A stretch of 64,000 bases of DNA, taken from positions 1-64,000 of the forward strand of contig NZ_JAPSIB010000019.1 in NCBI RefSeq assembly GCF_031179145.1. The letters run 5' to 3'. This document shows positions 32,288-40,476 of the stretch, piece by piece; the first letter of the stretch is position 1, and every line of letters begins with the position of its first letter. Under the pieces are notes generated by a model. That model had not been told where the DNA came from. It saw only the letters and a list, made by a program, of their open reading frames with translations, and made no database searches. Position numbers and translations under genes: made by a program. This DNA is from Brevibacterium sp. GTDB lineage: Bacteria > Actinomycetota > Actinomycetes > Actinomycetales > Brevibacteriaceae.

Positions 32288-32445
32288 AGTGTCTTCTCCT
32301 TCGTGTGATCGCACCCGGCACAGCATGAGCCGATGCGGGCGTTCTTCCGGGCCGTGCACGCGAACGCTCGCTCACCGCAGGCCCGGCACGCGAACACTGG
32401 GCAGTCGCACATGATGTGCGGGCACGTCCGCCTCTTCGGAGTCAC
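32284..32445 (-). CDS. 53-residue Cys-rich zinc-type microprotein
   Basis: From a GTG at 32445 overlapping the previous stop (GTGA), the frame encodes 53 residues with nine Cys: CPHIMCDCPVFACRACG, a Cys in ERAFACTAR, then CCAGCDH. Its TGA overlaps the next GTG. The pattern fits one or two small zinc ribbons. Function is unknown. Confidence 0.75.
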   Translation of the reverse strand: MTPKRRTCPHIMCDCPVFACRACGERAFACTARKNARIGSCCAGCDHTKEKTL

Positions 32446-32750
32446 GACCGCGCCCCCGAGAGCTGATGGTCACGGAACTCGCGCCGGAACTGCACCGCAC
32501 CAACAACCGTCGACACCACAGGCACAGCCACGAGCAACACCACCGCCACGGCAGCGATGGCGCGGCGGCGCTTCCGCCCGGGCCTCGGCGGCGTCCAGGC
32601 TCTCATGCGGGCCACCTGAGCCAGATTCAGCACCGGGACGGGGTACCCGTTGTCGTTGACCACCGTGTGCACGCCCGGGCTCAGCAAGTAGCCGCGGGAG
32701 TCCGGGGGCACGCTGGGCCCGGGACCGAGATGCCCACCTTGAGCTCTCAT
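32442..32750 (-). CDS. Small C-terminal membrane-anchored protein
   Basis: 102 residues from the ATG at 32750 (ATGA overlap). A Pro/Gly-rich N-terminus is followed by a basic patch (PPRPGRKRRRA), a membrane segment (about residues 65-85) and a short charged end. No family was recognised. Confidence 0.65.
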   Translation of the reverse strand: MRAQGGHLGPGPSVPPDSRGYLLSPGVHTVVNDNGYPVPVLNLAQVARMRAWTPPRPGRKRRRAIAAVAVVLLVAVPVVSTVVGAVQFRREFRDHQLSGARS

Positions 32751-32968
32751 GCGCACATCACCCCCTCATCGGCGCGGAACCGCTGGTGACCATCCGGCCA
32801 GAGACCGAGAATGTCGAGCAGCTCGGCGATGACATCCGGGCGCGTGCGGTTGCGCTCAGCGACCGTGACGGCTGCCATGCGCTTCACCGGCTCCGGAGTC
32901 GGCCCGTGGTTGAGCAGATGCTCCTTCTCCATGTCATGCGTGGGACTGTGTCGCTTACCTCGGCCCAT
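32747..32968 (-). CDS. Small early phage protein
   Basis: 73 residues from the ATG at 32968 with GAGGAAGGA upstream. Basic N-terminus (MGRGKRHSPTHD), then a helical part (PDVIAELLDILGLWPDGH). It overlaps the 56-residue Cys-rich gene by 14 nt in another frame. No family was recognised. Confidence 0.6.
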   Translation of the reverse strand: MGRGKRHSPTHDMEKEHLLNHGPTPEPVKRMAAVTVAERNRTRPDVIAELLDILGLWPDGHQRFRADEGVMCA

Positions 32969-33125
32969 CGTTGGGTCCTTCCTCTCTCGGTACTTCCCTC
33001 GGCGGGTGTTCACAGTGCTCACAGCAGCCTCGGCCGCCGCGGTCTCGCGCGAGGGCTCTGCAGGAGAGCAGGGTGCCCGCGCAGTGATGGCATCGCTGAC
33101 ACTTGTCGATCTCGACGACGGTCAC
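32955..33125 (-). CDS. 56-residue Cys-rich zinc-type microprotein
   Basis: A GTG at 33125 overlaps the previous stop (GTGA). The 56-residue product has CQRCHHCAGTLLSC and CCEHCEH, seven Cys and several His, the layout of a small zinc ribbon, and a Pro/Glu/Arg-rich tail. It belongs to a group of similar microproteins in this operon. Function is unknown. Confidence 0.72.
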   Translation of the reverse strand: MTVVEIDKCQRCHHCAGTLLSCRALARDRGGRGCCEHCEHPPREVPREEGPNDGPR

Positions 33126-33469
33126 GAGGACCTCCGGAACGCCTCGTCGACGTCGACCTGGTCATAGCCGTAGGCGGCTCGGTGCGGGTCATCGGCTCGG
33201 ACAAGCAACACCTGGTAGGCGTGGGCGACCTTCCCGGGATTGACGAACACGCCGTTGAGTCCCGCGAACATCGCCGACCCTGTCTCGTACCCGACCACGC
33301 AGAGGCAGTTGATGAGCGTCGTCTTGATGGGCGGGTGGCCGAAACTGCTGAGCACCCATGCGGCGTTATCCTCGGACGTCACAATCCACCACGACTCAGC
33401 TGGCAGGTCCGGGTGCAGCCACGGCTTGTCCTTCGTGATGAGCTCGAGCTCCTGATCCATGTCAGCCAT
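33122..33469 (-). CDS. Hypothetical early phage protein
   Basis: 115 residues from the ATG at 33469 (AGAGG 7 nt upstream; a GTG one codon earlier is possible). Mixed alpha/beta with WWIVTSEDNAAWVLSSFGHP and a hydrophobic LINCLCVVGYE strand. No family was recognised. It lies between the cytosine methylase and the 56-residue Cys-rich gene and is coupled to both. Confidence 0.7.
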   Translation of the reverse strand: MADMDQELELITKDKPWLHPDLPAESWWIVTSEDNAAWVLSSFGHPPIKTTLINCLCVVGYETGSAMFAGLNGVFVNPGKVAHAYQVLLVRADDPHRAAYGYDQVDVDEAFRRSS

Positions 33470-35256
33470 CACGCCGCCTCTTCGATGAGAGACGACACGG
33501 CGATGCGGATGAGATCCCGCGCGATCGGTGGCGTCACCGCGTTTCCCGCGAGCTTCACCTGCTGGCGCTTCGTTCCCAGGAGCACGTAGTCAGCCGGGAA
33601 CGCCATCCCGAGCTTGATCTCGTGCGGGCTGAGCATCCGGAACAGACAGTCGCGGAAGTCGATCGACTCCATCGAGGCGAGCGCGTGGTGGTTGCCGTTC
33701 GCGGCGATCGTGTCGAGGGGCGAGGTGACGGGTTTAGCCGTGTTGTGGTTGCGCAGCGGGATGACGACGGCTTTCGACTCCGTGGTGTGCAGTGTGCGGA
33801 GTGGTTCGTTGTCGGGCCAGATCCGGTAGTAGCCGTCGTCTCGGCCGTGGCCGGGGTGTCTCGGGTCGGTGGCATCGTAGGTGTTGCCTGCGGCTTCGAG
33901 GATCGCTGCCGAGGGTGCGACTGCCAGCCCGTGAGATTCGGTGGTGGTGATCGTGCGCATCGGGTCCGCCGTAGGGTGTGCATTCTCGTGCCAGGTGCCT
34001 CCGGCGGGGACGAGGAGGCTGGCGTGTGTGCCGCCTGCGACGAGTGTGGGGATCGGGTCGTGCACGGTTGTCGACCTGGTGGAGTCGGAGCCTGAGACGT
34101 TGTTGACGATCAGAGGTGGCGCCATGACGAGTGCGGATTCGTTGCGGGTCGTCTGTGTGCGCATCGGCGCCGAGGCAGTCTGGGTGGTCTTCCCGTCGCG
34201 ACCCTCGACCGGGACGATCAGCGACTGATGGCCCGCGGTGGTGAGGGTGCGCATCACCTCGGTGGTCGGCGTCGACAGTGGTCCCGGGTCCTCGCCTTCA
34301 CGGACTGAGTTGTGACGGGTCAGGAACGGGTCGAAGAACTTCCTGACTCCGGCGGCGACGCGGGCTTCGGTCTTCGGCGCCAGGTGATGGAATCCGAGGC
34401 TCGTTCCGGACTTGTCGAAATACTCCTTGAGTGGGCGGTCACGGATCGGGGTGATCGGCGCCGACCAGTCGATGATCGAGGACGCCGGCAACCAGCCGGG
34501 TTCGACCACGGCGTTCCGGCAGGATGAGGCGGGGCATCGCCACACGTACTGGGTGCGGTAGCGGCCCCACTGTTTCTCCTTCTTGAACACCTGCATTGCG
34601 CTGACGATCTGATCGCACTGGTGGCAGTAGGCCGGGGGCCGGAGCCTGTCGAAGTCGGGTGCCTTGTTGCCTTTGCGCCAGAACACGACGTACATGCGGT
34701 CACGGCTCTGCGGCGCCGGCAGCCCGTAGGCTTGGGCGTGCATCGAGTTGATGTAGACGACGTGATGGTCGTAGCCGAGGCTGTCCATCGCGTGCAGCCA
34801 TGCGTCCCACATCACCCACATCGCGGCGTCAACGACATTCTCGGTGATGATGATCCGGTACTTGTGGTGCTCCGCGAAGCGCGGAACATCCCACATGGTT
34901 GCCCGCGAGCGTTCCGCTGCCTCGTCCGGGCGATCGAACAGCGATTCGGCTTGCAGAGCACGTTTCCTGCCCTTGGCCTGGCTGTGGTTGGTGCACTCGG
35001 GGCTGGCCCAGAGGATGTCCGTTTGGGGGACGTACCTCGGGTCGATCTGCGAGACATCGGCGAGCACGTGGTCAGCGCCGGGATGATTCGCGGCATGCGA
35101 TTCGATGGCTTTGTCCCAGTGGTTCATCGCGGTCCTGACCGTCACTCCCGGAACATCGAGTGCTCCGGTAGACGACCCGCCGGCGCCGCAGAACATATCG
35201 AGAAGAGACAGATCCCATCCGACGTCCGCCGCCGTTGAGTCGGGCATAGTCAGCAT
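33469..35256 (-). CDS. C5 cytosine DNA methyltransferase
   Basis: 595 residues from the ATG at 35256 (GGAGG upstream). Motif I LLDMFCGAGGSSTG (AdoMet binding), catalytic Cys88 in SPECTNHSQAKG (a variant of the usual PC motif), ENV at 139-141, a QSRDRMYVVFWR motif VIII and the final GNAVTPPIARDLI motif are all present. A Cys-X2-Cys pair (CHQCDQI and CPASSC) forms a zinc finger inside the target-recognition region, and a long Thr/His-rich insert follows. It transfers methyl groups to cytosine C5. No cognate restriction enzyme is near, so it is an orphan that may protect phage DNA. Confidence 0.93.
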   Translation of the reverse strand: MLTMPDSTAADVGWDLSLLDMFCGAGGSSTGALDVPGVTVRTAMNHWDKAIESHAANHPGADHVLADVSQIDPRYVPQTDILWASPECTNHSQAKGRKRALQAESLFDRPDEAAERSRATMWDVPRFAEHHKYRIIITENVVDAAMWVMWDAWLHAMDSLGYDHHVVYINSMHAQAYGLPAPQSRDRMYVVFWRKGNKAPDFDRLRPPAYCHQCDQIVSAMQVFKKEKQWGRYRTQYVWRCPASSCRNAVVEPGWLPASSIIDWSAPITPIRDRPLKEYFDKSGTSLGFHHLAPKTEARVAAGVRKFFDPFLTRHNSVREGEDPGPLSTPTTEVMRTLTTAGHQSLIVPVEGRDGKTTQTASAPMRTQTTRNESALVMAPPLIVNNVSGSDSTRSTTVHDPIPTLVAGGTHASLLVPAGGTWHENAHPTADPMRTITTTESHGLAVAPSAAILEAAGNTYDATDPRHPGHGRDDGYYRIWPDNEPLRTLHTTESKAVVIPLRNHNTAKPVTSPLDTIAANGNHHALASMESIDFRDCLFRMLSPHEIKLGMAFPADYVLLGTKRQQVKLAGNAVTPPIARDLIRIAVSSLIEEAA

Positions 35257-35492
35257 GGCGCCTCCGATCTGTATTCGAGCCTCTGGGCGAAATCGGTGTG
35301 GCCGTGGGCCGGGATGTCGATGGTGAGGGTTTCCCGGTCGACGGCGTGGTTGGTGCGCGCGTCCTGGAGTCTCGTCACGCGGTTCCGGAAAGCTGTCGAG
35401 GCGGCGACCAGCTGCTTCTTCACATGGACGTCGACGGAGCCGCTGGGATAAGTGGTGGTGATCTTGAGGAATGACTCTGCGGATTTCAGCAC
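35250..35492 (-). CDS. Small early protein before cytosine methylase
   Basis: 80 residues from a GTG at 35492 with AGGAG 5 nt upstream. The body has FLKITTTYPSGSVDVHVKKQ and a C-terminal RLEYRSEAP ending in Cys. It overlaps the upstream gene by 7 nt and the methylase start by 7 nt, so it is translationally coupled to both. No family was recognised. Confidence 0.72.
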   Translation of the reverse strand: MLKSAESFLKITTTYPSGSVDVHVKKQLVAASTAFRNRVTRLQDARTNHAVDRETLTIDIPAHGHTDFAQRLEYRSEAPC

Positions 35493-36022
35493 GGCTGCTC
35501 CTGAGGTTCGGCGATCCCGTGGACGAGGTCGCCTCCGAGGTTCGCGTAGTTGATGAGGTCGTGTGTGTCGAGGTAGTCGACGGCCGCGGCGATCGCAGCT
35601 TCGTGTCCGCGTACATCGGCGGTCTCCGTGTGATCGACGAGGCGATCGGTGAGGCGCTGCTTCCGCACGGCGGTGAAGACGTCCTCCTCGCCGACGATGT
35701 GGCCGCCCACGGTCGGGTTGGCGAGCCTGAGTGCGTCCGCCCACTTCGTCACGCCCATGGCGCCAGCGACGGTTTCGCGCGTCATGGGTCGGTATGGGCG
35801 GTCGGGCCTGGCTACGAGTCCCGCGCGGTTGCGGAGGATGGTCTTGACGTTGTCCCAGGCCTGCTCGGCGGTCCACGCGAACGAGTGGTATCTCGGTGGG
35901 CTGTCGGGTGTCGTCTGTTCGTAGATGTCCCAGACTCGGTTCGCGAACGGGCCGGTGGCTGGGAGGAAGCCCGTGCCGGGCATCTTGAAACCCCGGTCGA
36001 CGCGGATGATGAACTTGCTCAT
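35486..36022 (-). CDS. Hypothetical early protein between methylases
   Basis: 178 residues. The N-terminus (MSKFIIRVDRGFKMPG) and a WTAEQAWDNVKTILRNRAGL segment look like a small alpha/beta domain, followed by helices with many His and Asp. No family was recognised. It sits between the helicase-methylase and cytosine-methylase genes with 4- and 7-nt overlaps, so it may belong to the same DNA-modification module. Confidence 0.68.
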   Translation of the reverse strand: MSKFIIRVDRGFKMPGTGFLPATGPFANRVWDIYEQTTPDSPPRYHSFAWTAEQAWDNVKTILRNRAGLVARPDRPYRPMTRETVAGAMGVTKWADALRLANPTVGGHIVGEEDVFTAVRKQRLTDRLVDHTETADVRGHEAAIAAAVDYLDTHDLINYANLGGDLVHGIAEPQEQPC

Positions 36023-38895
36023 GCGGTCTCACTCATTTCGAGGTCGAAGAGGCTGGGCATCTCCTTCTGGCGCTCCTCGGCTTCGAGGTACTTGACGCCG
36101 TCGAGGAAGTAGCCGCTGTTGAGTTCGACGGCGCGTCCGCGGCGACCGAGCTTGAGTGCGCGGAGTGGGACGGTGAACAGTCCGCCGAAGGGATCGAACA
36201 CGAGGTCACCCGGGTTGGAGTAGCGTTCGATGAGGCGGTCGACGATGTCGAACTGCAGCGGGCACACGTGCATGGTCTGAGCTTTGCGGGACTGCTCCGT
36301 GTTGAGGGTGAGCATGCGGTTGACGTCATGCCACACGTCCGGGTGCCAGGATCCTGGCGCCAGGGCCATGAACGTCGACGGGAGTCTGCCTTCGCCGTGG
36401 AGTTCCTCCCCGACCTTGATGTGGGTCTCGAAGTCGTAGACCTCGGCGAGAGTTTGCTGAGTGAACAACCGGGACAGCTGTTCCGGCGGCAGTGCGGCGA
36501 GCTCGTCGGCGGTGAGGTGCCGTTGGCCTGACGAGCGCCAGAAGGCGTGCGCGTCGACCTGCCAGCGGGCCAGCGAGTAATCCTCGACGGTCTTGGTCAC
36601 CGGTTCGTCGGCGTAACCTCGCGTCCGGTCCGTCTGCGGCTTGTGGAACAGGAGGATGTATTCGGGGCTGCCGGCGCCCATCTTCGTGCCGTCCTTGCGC
36701 ATCTCCGTGTAGCCGAGGCGGTACGTCTGGTTGTTCTCGCGCACCACGTCGGTTACGACGGTGATCATGCCCAGGTAGTCGAAACCGTGCTTGATGCCGT
36801 GCTGCAGAGCCTCGGCGTGGAACGGGGAGACGGTGGGGACGCCGGCACCGGTGACGGACCCGAAGAGGATCCGGTCCTTGACGTGGCAGGCGTAGATGCG
36901 CCCGGGCTTGAGTATCCGGTGCAGCTCCGGGGTGAGGAAGTCCATCTGCTCCCAGAAGTGCGCGTTGTCGTCGGTGTGCCCGAAATCGTTGTAGCTGGGC
37001 GTGTACTCGTAGTGGTTCGAGAACGGGATGCTGGTGACGACGAGGTCAACCTCGTTCTCCGGCATGCCTCGGGTCTCTTCGACGCAGTCATTGTTGGCGA
37101 CGAGCCACCCCTCCCCGGAGGCTTCGATGCGCTCGACGCCCATCGATCGCACGAGTGCCTGGGCGATCGCCTCAGGGTCGAGGCCGTGTTCTTGGATGAC
37201 ATCGGTCATGGTGCTAGTCAGCTCCTCGTGCTGTTGCCATTTGCGCTTGAGCTCGGCGACGACGCCGGTCTCAGCGTTCGAATGGATGAGGTGTACGTGG
37301 CAGGTGCGGGTCTGCCCGTACCGGTGGATGCGGTGCACCGCCTGGATCGTGTCGTTGAACTTGTAGGTCACGCCGACGAATACGGCGGTGCGCGCCTGCT
37401 GCAGGTTCATGCCCTGCCCGAGCATCACGGGCTTGCCCACGAGCACCGAAGTCTCCCCGCCTTTCCAGGCCATGAGCTGTCGTTCCACCTCGTCAGTCGA
37501 CTGCGAACCGCGCACCGTGGAGTAGGTGATGCCGTGATGGGCGAGAGCCTTCTCGACAAGGTCCTGCTCGTCGTTGAGGTCGCACCAGATAATCGACTGC
37601 TCCCCCGCGAGCTCGGCGTCGGAGATGATGCTCATCGCCTCACCCACGCGAGGTTCGAGCGAGATCCGCTTCTCGCGCGCCGCATCCTTGATACTCAGGT
37701 CGGCACTGCGGAAGATGTGGCCCTGCCCGTCCCGGTCGACGGTGTCGTCTGCGAGAGAGATCTCGACCTCGCGCCAATGCACCTCGAGGGGTGGAAGGTC
37801 ATAGCCGGTGGCGTCGCATCCGAGATCCGCCGGCGTCTGGATGAACGCCGCCCACGTGTTGAGCCACAGCCAGAACTCGCGTTCCTTGTGCGGGTAGAGC
37901 CGAAGGTTGTTCGCCTTCGTCGAGTCCCGCTGGAAGAACCTCGTCAGGGCCTGGCCCGTATCCATGACGCCCAAGAATCCGGCGTAGTGGATGAGCTCCT
38001 TGTACCGGTTCGGGCTGGGCGTGGCGGTGGCGACGAAGCGGTAGCGGACGCCGGCGAAGCGTGGCAGGAACTCCTGATAGGTCTTCGACCCGAAGGAACG
38101 GAGGATCGACGCCTCATCGAGAGACACGGCCGTGAACTGACCTGGGGTGAGCTTCCCGTCGCGCACGGACTCGTAGTTCGTGAGGTAGATGCCACCGAAC
38201 TCAGGATCAACCTGGGCGTCACGCTGGATGAACCGTGTGGCCACGCCGAGCTTCTCTGCATCGTTTGCGAACTCGATACGCACACCCAAGGGCGCGACGA
38301 TTGCGACCGGTCCTGCGTGCCTGATCTTGATCTGGCGGAGGATCTCGAGTTGGATGATCGACTTCCCGATCCCGAACGCCGCGAATACGGCCCGGCACCC
38401 GCCAGCCAGTGCCCAGCGGACGAGCAGCTTCTGATGCTCAAACAGACGCGGGTGCAGATCCTCGATCGCGACATCGAACCCGGACTGCGGGGACACCGCA
38501 GCCTTCGCCTTGAGGAACTCCATGTACGAGCGTTCCGGGACCGCCGGTGCCGGGCTCTCGGCGGCCTGGTTGAGCCATGCCTCATCAACGACCTCGTACA
38601 GCCACATCGGTTTGCCCTGATTGCGACCGGCGGCGTCGAGGTTCCGGATCGAGCCCGCGCGTTTGATGACCTTCCGTCCCGCGAGCGCCGAATACCGGGC
38701 CGAGAGGACGCGAGGATCGACGGTGAGACCGTGCTGATTGGTGAGGGCGTCGCGGACCTTGTTCGGGTCGAGGAAGCCGTCGTTCGCGCGGGCGACCATG
38801 CGCATCGCGGCCTCGATGCGCCGCTGGTCGTCACCGTGAACGTGTGTGGATCCGTTCACGGCGTCGATCACCGCGTCACGCTGCCCGCGCGTCAC
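36019..38895 (-). CDS. SNF2-type helicase fused to beta-class DNA methylase
   Basis: 958 residues. Residues about 150-590 are an SF2/SNF2-like ATPase: P-loop AAFGIGKS (172-179), VSLDEASILRSFGSKT (DEAS, 260 on), ATATPSPNRYKE, and helicase C-terminal motifs VGKPVMLGQGMNLQQA and AVHRIHRYGQTRTCHV. Residues about 610-950 form an amino-methyltransferase with the catalytic-type motif TSIPFSNHYEY before the AdoMet motif DPFGGLFTVPLRALKLGRRG, the beta-class order. The usual SPPY is replaced by SIPF. Such fusions occur in actinophages and are suspected of processive DNA modification. Substrate base is unknown. Confidence 0.9.
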   Translation of the reverse strand: MTRGQRDAVIDAVNGSTHVHGDDQRRIEAAMRMVARANDGFLDPNKVRDALTNQHGLTVDPRVLSARYSALAGRKVIKRAGSIRNLDAAGRNQGKPMWLYEVVDEAWLNQAAESPAPAVPERSYMEFLKAKAAVSPQSGFDVAIEDLHPRLFEHQKLLVRWALAGGCRAVFAAFGIGKSIIQLEILRQIKIRHAGPVAIVAPLGVRIEFANDAEKLGVATRFIQRDAQVDPEFGGIYLTNYESVRDGKLTPGQFTAVSLDEASILRSFGSKTYQEFLPRFAGVRYRFVATATPSPNRYKELIHYAGFLGVMDTGQALTRFFQRDSTKANNLRLYPHKEREFWLWLNTWAAFIQTPADLGCDATGYDLPPLEVHWREVEISLADDTVDRDGQGHIFRSADLSIKDAAREKRISLEPRVGEAMSIISDAELAGEQSIIWCDLNDEQDLVEKALAHHGITYSTVRGSQSTDEVERQLMAWKGGETSVLVGKPVMLGQGMNLQQARTAVFVGVTYKFNDTIQAVHRIHRYGQTRTCHVHLIHSNAETGVVAELKRKWQQHEELTSTMTDVIQEHGLDPEAIAQALVRSMGVERIEASGEGWLVANNDCVEETRGMPENEVDLVVTSIPFSNHYEYTPSYNDFGHTDDNAHFWEQMDFLTPELHRILKPGRIYACHVKDRILFGSVTGAGVPTVSPFHAEALQHGIKHGFDYLGMITVVTDVVRENNQTYRLGYTEMRKDGTKMGAGSPEYILLFHKPQTDRTRGYADEPVTKTVEDYSLARWQVDAHAFWRSSGQRHLTADELAALPPEQLSRLFTQQTLAEVYDFETHIKVGEELHGEGRLPSTFMALAPGSWHPDVWHDVNRMLTLNTEQSRKAQTMHVCPLQFDIVDRLIERYSNPGDLVFDPFGGLFTVPLRALKLGRRGRAVELNSGYFLDGVKYLEAEERQKEMPSLFDLEMSETA

Positions 38896-39116
38896 GGCAG
38901 GTCCTTCGCGTCGACTGAGGCGAGGAGGACCACGAATCCGACGACGAGAGCGGCGATCGCGCTGAGTCCGTTCGCGGTGACCGTGAAAACGAACGACACG
39001 AAATAGACGGTCATGGCGACGATGAGGACCGGCAGGTAGATGAACAGGGCCCGGCGGAGGAAGTACACCTCGTGCGGGTGCTGTCGGGTGGGCTTATCGG
39101 TTACAGTGGTTTCCAA
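38892..39116 (-). CDS. Small two-helix membrane protein
   Basis: 74 residues from a TTG at 39116; a GTG at 39068 would give 58. Two hydrophobic segments (ALFIYLPVLIVAMTVYFVSF and ALVVGFVVLLASV) with a short connecting loop. Its stop overlaps the helicase-methylase start. It may be a membrane-located exclusion or accessory protein; no family was recognised and the start is uncertain. Confidence 0.6.
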   Translation of the reverse strand: METTVTDKPTRQHPHEVYFLRRALFIYLPVLIVAMTVYFVSFVFTVTANGLSAIAALVVGFVVLLASVDAKDLP

Positions 39117-39231
39117 GATCGGTCCGATCTACTCGACCCTCGGCGCTGCAATCGCCGGGGGTTACTTCTATGTCTGGACGTTCGGGTGGAAGGGCAGGCC
39201 CCGGGACGTGGTCCGCCGGGACCCACCCGAC

Positions 39232-39570
39232 TCAGAGGGCCGCCGCTTCGTTGTCGGCGGCCAGGCGAGCACGGAGCTTCGCCACCACATCGACTTCCTG
39301 GATGCACCTGAGCAATGACAGGGCGTTCGCGGAATCGTCGATGATGCGGATCAAGGTCTCGGTCATCGTTTTCAGGGACTCGGCGTCCGAGTGCTCCGTG
39401 AGGGGCAGGCCCGCGACCTCGCGTGCCAGGGTCTCCACGCGACGCTGCGCGTACTGCTTCGCCGCATACACGTCCTCGATGCGGACCCGCTGCTCGGCGA
39501 TCTCCGCCCTGCGCTCTGCCGCGGAGGGTTGCTCATACGGGTTTCCACCGCGCACCTGGTAGGGGTTCAT
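39232..39570 (-). CDS. Coiled-coil-like early phage protein
   Basis: 112 residues. The charged helical body (ERRAEIAEQRVRIEDVYAAK) and regular Ala/Leu spacing suggest a coiled coil. No family was recognised. It overlaps the preceding gene by 4 nt. A 115-nt gap without a clear gene follows before the small membrane protein. Confidence 0.68.
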   Translation of the reverse strand: MNPYQVRGGNPYEQPSAAERRAEIAEQRVRIEDVYAAKQYAQRRVETLAREVAGLPLTEHSDAESLKTMTETLIRIIDDSANALSLLRCIQEVDVVAKLRARLAADNEAAAL

Positions 39571-40019
39571 CGCCGCACCGCCTTACCCTGCGTCGGCTGT
39601 GCGGCAGAGACCATGCGAGCAACATCAGCAGGTGTCGGTCCCCCTGCTTTGAACGGATTCGCCGCCCGAAGGTGAGCATCATGCTCGGCGACCGCATTCG
39701 CGATCTTCGTCGACGGATCTTCGGGGCGGTCCGCGCCGGGCACGTTGAGATCCAACGCCATGGGTGCGGGACGGAGGTCGTCGCGGAAGCGAGCCCGCTC
39801 CGCGCGCACCATCTCATCGATCTTGCGCTTCGTGTCCATGAGCACGGTGCTGATGCGCTGCAGATGCTCACGCCCATACCCATCCTGATCGGCCGAGGGG
39901 TACTCCTTAAGCACGTGCGCCAGATGCAGGGCCTTGTTCACCGATGATCGGATCGCGAACGAACGCTGCGACTCCCTCGGCGACGGTGCCGTTTTCGGTT
40001 CCTGGTGATCAGTGGTCAT
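39567..40019 (-). CDS. Hypothetical early phage protein
   Basis: 150 residues from the ATG at 40019 (ATGA overlap with the HTH gene). Helical, with RSSVNKALHLAHVLKEYPSA and a disordered Pro/Ala-rich end. No family was recognised. Confidence 0.66.
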   Translation of the reverse strand: MTTDHQEPKTAPSPRESQRSFAIRSSVNKALHLAHVLKEYPSADQDGYGREHLQRISTVLMDTKRKIDEMVRAERARFRDDLRPAPMALDLNVPGADRPEDPSTKIANAVAEHDAHLRAANPFKAGGPTPADVARMVSAAQPTQGKAVRR

Positions 40020-40243
40020 TCCGTTTCCCTTTCCGCGAGCCACGCATCGAGGGCCTCGATGCGGTAACCGATGCATTTCTGAGATGCACCGTTCTTCGAC
40101 CTGATCCACTTCGGCGAGCGGCCACCGCCGTCACCTCGGTCCAGGTACCGCCAGGAGGCGAGAGTGTTCGCCGGGACACCGATGTACGCGGCAGCCTCAG
40201 CGGGCTTGAACACCCTCGTCCTCGGAAGCGTCGAGAGAGTCAT
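40016..40243 (-). CDS. Excisionase-family HTH protein
   Basis: 75 residues. The HTH_17/MerR-like wing is clear: VFKPAEAAAYIGVPANTLAS, WRYLDRGDGGGRSPKWIRS, then RIEALDAWLAERE. Small proteins of this kind near the start of the early operon act as excisionases (recombination directionality factors) or Cro-like regulators. It is the best candidate in this window for the integrase partner, though position (about 2.6 kb from int) is not decisive. Confidence 0.78.
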   Translation of the reverse strand: MTLSTLPRTRVFKPAEAAAYIGVPANTLASWRYLDRGDGGGRSPKWIRSKNGASQKCIGYRIEALDAWLAERETE

Positions 40244-40476
40244 GCTGCACCTCGCTGCACGTAACCGAGAGCCCTCGTCCGCGGGATGCCCGGCGAGCGC
40301 CTGTACATGGCTACGGCGCGTTTCAGTGCGTCACCGGAGATGGGTGCCGCGCCAGATACTCCGCTGCCGAGCACCGTTGTGAGAACGAGGGTTCCCTTAG
40401 GTCCGGGACTGACCCGCAGGTGTCTCTGTGCGACCTTGAACGCATTGACGTCGGCGGCGACGTTGCGAGTAGCCAT
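40240..40476 (-). CDS. Small basic early phage protein
   Basis: 78 residues, basic, with VAQRHLRVSPGPKGTLVLTT and a C-terminal RRSPGIPRTRALGYVQRG. No family was recognised. Its start overlaps the previous stop as TGATG and its stop overlaps the HTH gene by 4 nt. Confidence 0.68.
   Translation of the reverse strand: MATRNVAADVNAFKVAQRHLRVSPGPKGTLVLTTVLGSGVSGAAPISGDALKRAVAMYRRSPGIPRTRALGYVQRGAA

Noticed and set aside
36547-39006. 819-codon plus-strand frame opposite the helicase-methylase
   Set aside because: Antisense shadow; the minus-strand product has intact helicase and methylase motifs.
39117-39231. Possible small gene in the gap between early genes
   Set aside because: The minus frames have no start codon; the plus frame looks protein-like (IGPIYSTLGAAIAGGYFYVW) but lacks a ribosome site and continues antisense to a good gene.
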